From Paenibacillus antibioticophila (GTDB taxonomy: Bacteria; Bacillota; Bacilli; Paenibacillales; Paenibacillaceae): a DNA stretch of 56,855 nucleotides. The stretch covers positions 1,356,425 through 1,413,279 of the forward strand of contig NZ_HG005139.1 of assembly GCF_000455265.1 (NCBI RefSeq), written 5' to 3'. The notes under the pieces were generated by a model that had not been told where the DNA came from, did not search any database, and was given only the letters and a program-made list of their open reading frames with translations. This document shows, piece by piece, positions 50,708 through 56,855 of this stretch (position 1 is the first letter of the stretch; every line of letters starts with the position of its first letter). The position numbers were made by a program, and so were the translations under genes.

Positions 50708-51535
50708 ATGAGTCGGATTGTCCAAGCATATTACGATAACAATGCGGACCGGGAATGGAGCAGATTGGAGAACCCCTATAGCAGGGTAGAATGGCTATCG
50801 ACCTTAAGGCTGATGGATCGGTATTTTCCTGATACAGGTCATATTTGCGATATCGGATCCGGGCCGGGAAGATATGCGATTGAATTGCTGCAGCAAGGCT
50901 ATCAGGTAACGCTTATGGACCTGTCCTCCAACGAGCTTGCTCTGGCTCAGAAGCGCATTGAGGGTCTGGGGCTTCAGGCAGAAGCTTATTTGTGCGAAAG
51001 TGCGATTAACATGCATGTTTTGAACGATCAATGCTGTGACGGCGCCCTGGTATTGGGTCCGTTATATCATCTGCTTAAGGAAGAAGAACGTTCACAGGTG
51101 ATACGTCATGCATACCGGATCTTGAAGCCCGGAGGAGTCGCGTTGCTTGCCTACATTAATGCATGGGGAGTGCTCAAATCCGGGGTTTCCGAGTTTAGTG
51201 AATCCTGTAGAGATTCTGAAGAGATATATAAGTATTTGCAGGAGCAGCGGCTTAATGAGAATGAAGGCTTCACCCAATGCTATTTCACCATTCCTGTTAA
51301 AGCTATTGAAGAGGTCAAGGCCGGAGGATTCGAGATCATTACGTATGCCGGTGCGGAAAGCTTTCTGGCTGGAATGCGGGAGGAAGTGAGCCGCTTGTAT
51401 ATAGAAGATCCAGTGGTCTATGGAAATCTGCTGCAGGCAGCCAGTGAGACGAGCGAAGCACCGCAATATCGCGATGCTACAGAACATATGGTGATTGTAG
51501 TCAGAAAGCCGGATAATTCAGAATTTGGAGGTTAA
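50708..51535 (+). CDS. Class I SAM-dependent methyltransferase
   Basis: 275 residues. I-C-D-I-G-S-G-P-G-R-Y-A (motif I, about 46-57), V-T-L-M-D-L-S-S-N, and G-A-L-V-L-G-P-L-Y-H-L at motif IV. Small-molecule methyltransferase type; substrate unknown. ATG 50708 has GAGGAGG 6 bases upstream. Confidence 0.88.
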   Translation: MSRIVQAYYDNNADREWSRLENPYSRVEWLSTLRLMDRYFPDTGHICDIGSGPGRYAIELLQQGYQVTLMDLSSNELALAQKRIEGLGLQAEAYLCESAINMHVLNDQCCDGALVLGPLYHLLKEEERSQVIRHAYRILKPGGVALLAYINAWGVLKSGVSEFSESCRDSEEIYKYLQEQRLNENEGFTQCYFTIPVKAIEEVKAGGFEIITYAGAESFLAGMREEVSRLYIEDPVVYGNLLQAASETSEAPQYRDATEHMVIVVRKPDNSEFGG

Positions 51536-51587
51536 TCCATGTGTGATGAACAACGGAAGTCCGGGCTAGAAGCCCTATATCAAAGAT

Positions 51588-52658
51588 TTGGTGCTGACCG
51601 GGAGTTTGCTCCAGGATGTGGGTGCTTTCTTTAAATTGCATGGTGATTTAGCGACCTGGGATCATACCCTGAAGGTAACCAGTCATGCAGTTAGAATTGC
51701 GCGGCTATATAATGTCGATCCGATGAAGGCAGAGCAGGCGGCGCTTCTTCATGACATCAGTAATGTCATTCCGGCGTCTCTTTTTCTGGAGACCGCACGC
51801 GAAGCGGATATAGAGGTATTGGATGAGGAGCTGGACTATCCGCGGATTATCCACCAGAAGTTGTCTCGAGCCATGGCAGAGCAGTTGTTTGGAGTGGACG
51901 ATCTTCAAGTGCTGGATGCGATAGCTTGCCATACAACACTCAGAGCAGAGGCTACCCGTCTTGATAAAGTAGTATTTATTGCAGATAAAGTGGCTTGGGA
52001 TCAGGCAGAGGATCATGCTTATCTAAATGAAATTCGACAGCTTGTAGACGAGGGACACTTGGACGAAGCTGTACTGGTCTATTTGAATCATGTATGGAAT
52101 CAGCGCGACAAGTTGAAATTGGTTCATTCCAGCTTGATTCAAGCAAGAGCTTATATGTTAGAGCAAAAAGAGGCGGCAGAGGATCCTGCCAAGCGCAATT
52201 TAAGGCGGATGTTTCAGCATATGGACTGGTCCAATCATCAGATTCTGGAGGTATTGGACCGGGAACAGCCTGACGGTGATCGCGTTATCAAGCTGTTTGC
52301 TCACATCCTTTCAGCGGAAGCCATATGGATTTCCCGAATTGAAGGAAAGAGGGTTCAGGCGGCAGTTTGGCCGGATCATATGCAGATAGAAGATTTACGG
52401 AATTTGGCGGCGGAAAATAGAGACCGGTTCTCGTGTTATCTCGATGCGGTTACCCCGGAACAGCTGCAGCAACCCGTCACTTATGTTACTGGCGCGGGAG
52501 CAGAGTATACTACTGAACCTGTAGATATACTTATGCATGTAGCGCTGCATGGCAGCTACCATCGGGGGCAGATTGCTTCCTTGCTGCGAATGGCGGAGAT
52601 CTCCCCGCCCGCCACGGATTATATACTTTATTTGCGGCAATTGGAACGTAAGGAATGA
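51588..52658 (+). CDS. HD-domain (YqeK-like) and DinB fusion, frameshifted at the N-terminus
   Basis: 356 codons in this frame. Residues about 20-190: HD hydrolase with D-H-T-L-K-V-T, A-L-L-H-D-I-S and F-I-A-D-K-V, as in YqeK diadenosine-tetraphosphate hydrolases. Residues about 205-355: DinB domain with M-D-W-S-N-H-Q and A-L-H-G-S-Y-H-R-G-Q. The likely true start is ATG 51540 (TTGGAGG 7 bases before), whose frame gives M-C-D-E-Q-R-K-S-G-L-E-A-L-Y-Q-R-F-G and then ends at 51634; a one-base shift near 51588-51600 would join it. Internal TTG 51588 has no ribosome site. Confidence 0.75.
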   Translation: MVLTGSLLQDVGAFFKLHGDLATWDHTLKVTSHAVRIARLYNVDPMKAEQAALLHDISNVIPASLFLETAREADIEVLDEELDYPRIIHQKLSRAMAEQLFGVDDLQVLDAIACHTTLRAEATRLDKVVFIADKVAWDQAEDHAYLNEIRQLVDEGHLDEAVLVYLNHVWNQRDKLKLVHSSLIQARAYMLEQKEAAEDPAKRNLRRMFQHMDWSNHQILEVLDREQPDGDRVIKLFAHILSAEAIWISRIEGKRVQAAVWPDHMQIEDLRNLAAENRDRFSCYLDAVTPEQLQQPVTYVTGAGAEYTTEPVDILMHVALHGSYHRGQIASLLRMAEISPPATDYILYLRQLERKE

Positions 52659-53224
52659 TGGGTTCGATGACCGAGCTTCATGATCTTAAGTCAGGAACAA
52701 CGTTACAGCAGGAAGTTTACAGATTGCTTCGCCGACACCGCTTCATGGAAATTCTGCATAGTTATCAACCGATTCTTGTCGGAACGGTGCCTTTGGACAT
52801 TCAGGTTTCTGGCAGCGATCTGGATCTGATCTGTGAAGTGCATGATTTTGAGACGTTTCGCAAGGAGTCCGACACTCATTTTGCACATTATGCCGGGTAT
52901 ATGGTTCATGAGCGGGAAGTGGACGGTGTACCTCGCATCAAGGTTAACTTTCATTGTGAGCATTGGCCGATAGAGCTGTTCGGTCAGCCTGTTCCGACGG
53001 CACAACAGAACGGGTATCGGCATATGTGTATAGAAGCGCGATTGTTGTCGCTATTTGGAGAATCGTTTAAACAAACCATCATTCAGCTGAAGCAAAACGG
53101 ATTAAAGACGGAGCCTGCCTTTGCCAAGGTGTTGCACTTGGAGGGAGATCCCTATGATGAGCTATTGAAGCTTGAGGGGAAAGCAGATCTGGAGCTGCTT
53201 AAGCTGTTATCTGCATGTGAATAG
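52655..53224 (+). CDS. DUF4269 nucleotidyltransferase-like protein
   Basis: 189 residues. L-V-G-T-V-P-L-D-I-Q-V-S-G-S-D-L-D-L-I (about 41-59) is the nucleotidyltransferase-like core of DUF4269; W-P-I-E-L-F-G-Q-P and N-G-Y-R-H-M follow as in the family. Reaction unknown. The first ATG overlaps the HD-DinB stop; ATG 52667, 12 bases after AAGGA, is an alternative. Confidence 0.85.
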   Translation: MMGSMTELHDLKSGTTLQQEVYRLLRRHRFMEILHSYQPILVGTVPLDIQVSGSDLDLICEVHDFETFRKESDTHFAHYAGYMVHEREVDGVPRIKVNFHCEHWPIELFGQPVPTAQQNGYRHMCIEARLLSLFGESFKQTIIQLKQNGLKTEPAFAKVLHLEGDPYDELLKLEGKADLELLKLLSACE

Positions 53225-53253
53225 AAATGCCAATCTGTTGAGAGGTGAAAAAA

Positions 53254-53790
53254 ATGTCGTATTTAACTGGAGAGCGGGTTACACTGCGAGAGTATCGTAT
53301 GGAGGATATACCAGCGATTCGCAAATGGGCTAATGATAATGAGATTACGGATACGTTAAGCGAGGTCTTTTCTTTTCCACACACCTATGAGAATACGGAG
53401 TCCTTTGTTCGCTCCATGGTGGAAGGGAAGACCGATACGAAGGGCTTTATTATTTCGGAAAAAGAAACGCTGGACTACATTGGACAAATCGATTTGTTTA
53501 AATTCGATTGGCGTAATCGCTGTGCAACCATCGGGATTGTGATTGGGCGCAAAGAGTTGCTGGGACAAGGCTATGGGCGCGAAGCGCTGCGGTTGATTCA
53601 AGAGTTTGCTTTCAAGACACTGAATCTGCACCGATTGGAGCTTCAAGTGATGGATTTTAATGAGCGGGGATATCGGTGTTATGCCAGCTGCGGCTTTAAG
53701 GAAGAGGGGCGGCAACGACAACGGATATTTTATAAAGGTCAATATCGGGATATGATTACGATGAGTATTCTCTCCCATGAGTATAATTAA
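53254..53790 (+). CDS. GNAT acetyltransferase (RimJ/RimL type)
   Basis: 178 residues. G-Q-G-Y-G-R-E-A-L-R is the acetyl-CoA loop and L-H-R-L-E-L-Q-V-M-D-F-N-E-R-G the following RimJ/RimL motif. ATG 53254 follows GAGAGGTGAAAAA; the GTG at 53245 overlaps the site. Terminator downstream. Confidence 0.9.
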   Translation: MSYLTGERVTLREYRMEDIPAIRKWANDNEITDTLSEVFSFPHTYENTESFVRSMVEGKTDTKGFIISEKETLDYIGQIDLFKFDWRNRCATIGIVIGRKELLGQGYGREALRLIQEFAFKTLNLHRLELQVMDFNERGYRCYASCGFKEEGRQRQRIFYKGQYRDMITMSILSHEYN

Positions 53791-53809
53791 ATAGATGTTC
53801 ATCAAGCTG

Positions 53810-53848
53810 ATCCTGCATCGTCGCCAATTTTGCGATGCAGGATTTTTT
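53810..53848 (+). terminator. Intrinsic terminator
   Basis: Perfect ATCCTGCATCG/CGATGCAGGAT stem followed by six T. Confidence 0.95.
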
Positions 53849-53912
53849 ATTTGAGCAACCTTCCAAACCCTTCCAACGTCAATAAAACAAAAAGCAATTA
53901 GGGGGAGTCTAT

Positions 53913-54941
53913 GTGAAAAAGAAAATGTGGTTTCAAGGGATGTTCTTGCTGATGAGCCTGCTGCTGCTGCTTAGCGGATGCGGGAGCGCTAACAATGCTG
54001 ATCATGCTTCCAGTGCGTATGACAGCTCTGCCAACTCAGGTGGGGCTGAGACAGAGAGTTCATCCATGAGTATGGCTGATTCCTCTTCAGCGGAGGCGCC
54101 TTCCTCCCCGGCGATGGATAAGGCGGTTACGGCAGCACAGGAGCCTCAGTCTCTGCCTTCCGGTTCAGGGATTCCTTCGGGAAGTATCGCAGATGATTTG
54201 AACAAGAAGCTCATTTACCGGGCAAATGTTGTTATGAAGGTTGAAGAATTTTCAAAGGCTCAGGCACAGATCAAGGATTTGGTTAGCTTATCCGGCGGTT
54301 ATATTGTTGAGTTCTCGGAAAGTCAGTCTACGTATGAGCAGGGCGGGAATTTTGTGCTTAAGGTTCCGGCGTCCGGATTTTCCTCTTTTCTGGAGCAATT
54401 AGAGCAGCTTAAGCCCGAATCTTTTCAGCAAAGTATTCAAGGACAAGATGTATCTGAGGAATATGTGGACCTGGAATCCCGCTTGAAGGTCAAGGAGGCC
54501 GTAGAAGCAAGATATCTGAAATTCGTTGGGGAATCGAAGAGTACAAGCGATCTGGTTCAATTCACGAATGAGCTGGAACGGATTCAGACAGAGATTGAAC
54601 AGATTAAGGGGAGAATGAGGTACATCGATAATAATGTCTCCTTCTCCACCATTGAAATTCGTGTGTATCAAACAGATGATAATTCCTTGACCAAGCTGAG
54701 TCAGGATCAAAAACCACTCTTGAAACGTGCCGGGAATGCGCTGCAGGGAAGTCTTGAGGCAATCTCGGTCATCCTTCAGTGGCTCGTCATCTTTATTTCC
54801 GGAGCACTTCCGGTAATTGTCATAGGCGCGGTGATTTTTGCAATTATTTGGCCGCTGAGACGGCGGAGAGCCCGGTTGCGAAATGAGAAAATTGACAGTC
54901 CTTTAGTTGAAGCAGAGCCTGAAAATAGGCTAAAGGACTAG
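53913..54941 (+). CDS. DUF4349 lipoprotein
   Basis: 342 residues. Lipobox L-L-S-G-C at about 19-23; a long Ser/Ala-rich linker (about 25-95); DUF4349 domain (about 98-315) with Y-R-A-N-V-V-M-K-V, S-G-G-Y-I-V and a coiled segment L-V-Q-F-T-N-E-L-E-R-I-Q-T-E-I-E; a C-terminal membrane helix (about 285-312) and basic tail. Envelope protein of unknown role. GTG start after AGGGGGAGT. Confidence 0.9.
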   Translation: MKKKMWFQGMFLLMSLLLLLSGCGSANNADHASSAYDSSANSGGAETESSSMSMADSSSAEAPSSPAMDKAVTAAQEPQSLPSGSGIPSGSIADDLNKKLIYRANVVMKVEEFSKAQAQIKDLVSLSGGYIVEFSESQSTYEQGGNFVLKVPASGFSSFLEQLEQLKPESFQQSIQGQDVSEEYVDLESRLKVKEAVEARYLKFVGESKSTSDLVQFTNELERIQTEIEQIKGRMRYIDNNVSFSTIEIRVYQTDDNSLTKLSQDQKPLLKRAGNALQGSLEAISVILQWLVIFISGALPVIVIGAVIFAIIWPLRRRRARLRNEKIDSPLVEAEPENRLKD

Positions 54942-55004
54942 TGTTCTGCAGAGTTGAATGGAAGGTCAATATGTGCGCTATGATAAATTTAACAGCCAAG
55001 CTCG

Positions 55005-55033
55005 TTGACAAGTCGATTTTTTTGAAATATATT
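55005..55033 (+). promoter_or_regulatory. Promoter of the riboswitch-adhesin unit
   Basis: TTGACA (55005-55010), 17 bases, TATATT (55028-55033). Transcript start expected near 55040, giving about 60 bases before the aptamer. Confidence 0.82.
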
Positions 55034-55102
55034 GAAAACAAGACAGACGAATGTGAGCGGCAGAAATAACAAACGGGACTTTTTGACTAGATAATTAAAT
55101 AA

Positions 55103-55180
55103 TTTGGCACACCAAATCGAAAGATTGGGTCGCAAAGCCTTGGAGTCTAATAATCCAGTGATTAATGACCGTCCGGCTGC
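55103..55180 (+). ncRNA. Cyclic-di-GMP-I (GEMM-I) riboswitch aptamer
   Basis: The conserved order is present: GGCACACC, a stem capped by a GAAA tetraloop (AATCGAAAGATT), GGGTCGCAAAGCC with the invariant CGCAAAGCC core, GTCTAA, a second stem closed by GATTAATGAC, and a 3' strand CCGGCTGC. It senses the second messenger cyclic di-GMP. The 3' strand overlaps the first arm of the terminator at 55174, so ligand binding should prevent termination and switch the surface-protein gene on (inference). Confidence 0.87.
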
Positions 55181-55214
55181 ATAACAATAATTATTGTTTA
55201 TGCAGCCGTTTTTT
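55174..55214 (+). terminator. Riboswitch expression-platform terminator
   Basis: CGGCTGCATAACAATAA pairs with TTATTGTTTATGCAGCCG (one bulged A), followed by six T and a second T-run. Its 5' arm shares bases with the aptamer. Confidence 0.9.
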
Positions 55215-55288
55215 GTTTTTCTCACGTTCTCTGCGGCTATATGCCGTGAGATAAAAAATACCCAACAGTAAGGAGGGTAGAAAATAAC

Positions 55289-55335
55289 GTGCCTGAAAGG
55301 GAGGAAATCTATGAAAAAATGAGGAGGAACTTATG
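55289..55335 (+). other. Nested start signals before the surface-protein gene
   Basis: A GTG ORF (55289, behind AAGGAGGG) of 15 codons ends in TTATGA, overlapping the surface-protein ATG at 55333. Inside it, GGGAGG leads to ATG AAA AAA TGA (55311-55322), a three-codon ORF whose stop is part of the next ribosome site GAGGAGG. Either could couple or tune translation. Confidence 0.35.
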
Positions 55336-56855
55336 AAACGCGGGTTGAAGATTGTAGTATCTTGGCTATGCCTATTTTCACTTTTTGTTGGACCGTTGTC
55401 TGTATTTGGAGCAGGAACAGGGGAGATCTCCTGGCCTAATCCGGGGGCAACACAGCTGACGAAGACGGCTGAACCTACCGGTAAGTCAGGGGAGTGGAAA
55501 ATAACCCTGAAGGTGGAAGGAAAGAACATCCAGTCTAGCTCGGATGTTGTGCTGGTTATTGATAAGTCCGGGAGCATGGACAATGGCTGGTGGTGGGAGG
55601 ATGGCAAAATTGACAAAGCAAAGGAAGCAGCAAAGAAATTTGTGGACAATTTGCTTCTCTCCGGTTCAAATAACCGGGTAGCCGTTGTTGCCTTCAACAA
55701 ATCGTCTTCTCTTGTCTCCGGATTTAAAGGGCCTGCCCAGAAAACTGCCCTGAAGAATGCAATTGATGATATTGAAGCAGACGGTGGCACTAATATTCAG
55801 TCAGGGCTTAAAAATGCCCGTGATCTATTGGGAAGCAGTTCGGCACAAAATAAAATCATTGTTGTACTGAGTGATGGTGAGCCGACATACAGCTTCAAGG
55901 GAACACAGGCAACAAGCTACAGCTGGTCGAACAATAGTTATGGCTATGCCTTAACAGCTTTTAAATATAATGAGACCCTTGGCAGTGGCTCAAACTTCAA
56001 TATTTCCAATTATAACGTCAATGGATATAGTGTAAAAGATAATGGAATTGGAACGATTTCGGAAGCCAAACTCGCCAAGGATGCAGGCTATAAAATTTAC
56101 TCTGTCGGGCTGGATGTTTCCAATAACAGCAATGCGATTAAAGTGCTGAAGGACGTTCAGAGCGAGGGTTACTTTCCGGCGAACAGTCAAGAATTGAACA
56201 CGATCTTCCAGCAAATGGCGAGTCAAATCACTTATGCAGCTCAAAACGCCAAAGTGATCGATCCAATGGGAGATATGTTTAATCTCAAGAAGCAAGGAGC
56301 CGATGTAAGTCCAAGCGATTATACAGCCTCTCAAGGAACCGTTACTTGGAACCCTGGGACAGAGACATTCACCTGGGATATTGGCAACATTGCAGAGGGG
56401 AATCCTGCAACCCTCACCTATACAGTGGTCATGGACCAATCCAAAAACCCCGTTTCAAACGAACTCTATCCTACGAACGGAACAACAACCTTGACTTATA
56501 CAGATGTAAATAATAAGAACGTTTCGAAGGATTTTGAGGTACCGAAGGTAAGTGTCGGTAATGGTTCTATCCTCATTAAAGGTTATCTTGTAAATGAGGC
56601 TGGAAATCCAATCAATGCAGAAGGCGTTGAGGTGGAGGGGCCAGCATTTGCAGAGCCTTTGTACAGTGAGTATTACAAGGATCAAAGCGGTAAGGAAGCA
56701 TTCCCTGTAGGCACCACACATTCTATAGCGGCAAAGACAGTTGAAGGATATCTATATCAAGTCGGGGGAAGCCCTAAGTCGGTTACTCTTACTGTAACGA
56801 ATCCAACCCCAACTGTGTGGTTCGGTTATACGGTTGCAACTGAAGCCGCGGTACA
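55333..56855 (+). CDS. Von Willebrand A-domain surface protein (partial)
   Basis: At least 507 residues, running off the right edge. Signal peptide about 1-29; a vWA domain from about 70 with the metal-ion site D-K-S-G-S-M (MIDAS), G-G-T-N-I and S-D-G-E-P-T; then a D-x-T-W-D-I-G-N-I type beta domain (about 330-400) and the start of a Cna-B/SpaA-like module (G-S-I-L-I-K-G-Y-L-V-N-E-A-G-N). Such proteins are sortase-anchored adhesins or pilus tips. The gene is behind a cyclic-di-GMP riboswitch, which fits a role in attachment. GAGGAGG lies 5 bases before the ATG. Confidence 0.88.
   Translation, partial: MKRGLKIVVSWLCLFSLFVGPLSVFGAGTGEISWPNPGATQLTKTAEPTGKSGEWKITLKVEGKNIQSSSDVVLVIDKSGSMDNGWWWEDGKIDKAKEAAKKFVDNLLLSGSNNRVAVVAFNKSSSLVSGFKGPAQKTALKNAIDDIEADGGTNIQSGLKNARDLLGSSSAQNKIIVVLSDGEPTYSFKGTQATSYSWSNNSYGYALTAFKYNETLGSGSNFNISNYNVNGYSVKDNGIGTISEAKLAKDAGYKIYSVGLDVSNNSNAIKVLKDVQSEGYFPANSQELNTIFQQMASQITYAAQNAKVIDPMGDMFNLKKQGADVSPSDYTASQGTVTWNPGTETFTWDIGNIAEGNPATLTYTVVMDQSKNPVSNELYPTNGTTTLTYTDVNNKNVSKDFEVPKVSVGNGSILIKGYLVNEAGNPINAEGVEVEGPAFAEPLYSEYYKDQSGKEAFPVGTTHSIAAKTVEGYLYQVGGSPKSVTLTVTNPTPTVWFGYTVATEAAV

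Noticed and set aside
54942..55100. Extra protein gene between the DUF4349 gene and the riboswitch
   Set aside because: Only short ORFs without ribosome sites; the stretch holds the promoter and the transcript start of the riboswitch unit.

Overview
The window looks like chromosome of a spore-former-type Firmicute in the Paenibacillaceae. Evidence: strong AGGAGG ribosome sites, sigma-A promoters of the TTGACA-17-TATAAT type, frequent TTG and GTG starts, a secreted cyclodextrin glucanotransferase closely resembling the Bacillus/Paenibacillus enzymes, an Amj lipid II flippase, a VanW protein, DUF4349 and DUF3221 lipoproteins, and many small DinB, Nudix and GNAT proteins. I see no rRNA, tRNA, CRISPR array, intact transposase or prophage. 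By eye, 9.3-10.4 kb and 12.2-19.4 kb are richer in G+C than the AT-rich stretch from about 20 to 39 kb.

Left edge (1-4.1 kb): a divergent locus built around a 37-residue, six-cysteine peptide. Leftward, one near-perfect promoter serves a MauE/DoxX-like membrane redox protein, a membrane-anchored MauD-like thioredoxin-fold protein, the peptide, and an ABC exporter that runs off the window. Rightward are a soluble CxxC thioredoxin-like protein and a NifS/IscS-type cysteine desulfurase. I read this as an uncharacterised system that makes, oxidises or sulfurates, and exports a small Cys-rich peptide. It is the best candidate for a new system here.

4.1-10.4 kb: DinB, Nudix, quinone-oxidoreductase-like, XRE/MmyB regulator, SemiSWEET, an acyl-CoA-dehydrogenase-like flavoprotein and a ruined aminoglycoside acetyltransferase. 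10.4-19.7 kb: a secreted HExxH metallopeptidase with calcium-type beta/gamma-crystallin domains; a transporter, hydantoinase/oxoprolinase-like, HExxH and GntR operon with its own operator array; and the cyclodextrin glucanotransferase, read leftward from a promoter overlapped by a cre site.

19.9-40.2 kb: a long, mostly rightward run of small single-domain genes (nucleotidyltransferase, Nudix, FlaR-like kinases, phosphatase, GNATs, DinBs, methyltransferases, small membrane and lipoproteins). It contains several broken genes: a kinase fragment, a Nudix gene with an internal deletion, two methyltransferase pieces and a frameshifted membrane gene. Two otherwise good genes have ATA where the start codon should be. 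A leftward HTH-TPR regulator of RRNPP type ends in an overlapping small secreted-peptide-like ORF.

40.2-56.9 kb: a CarD-like regulator behind a promoter followed by an attenuator-like hairpin, a TSUP exporter, Amj, VanW, a BadF-type kinase, a collapsed ECF sigma/anti-sigma pair, LysE and AraC/GyrI genes, a HD-DinB fusion, DUF4269, DUF4349, and finally a cyclic-di-GMP-I riboswitch with its terminator in front of a von Willebrand A surface protein that runs off the right edge. A conserved, hairpin-forming leader element appears three times (4.2, 22.3 and 42.7 kb) ahead of unrelated genes.
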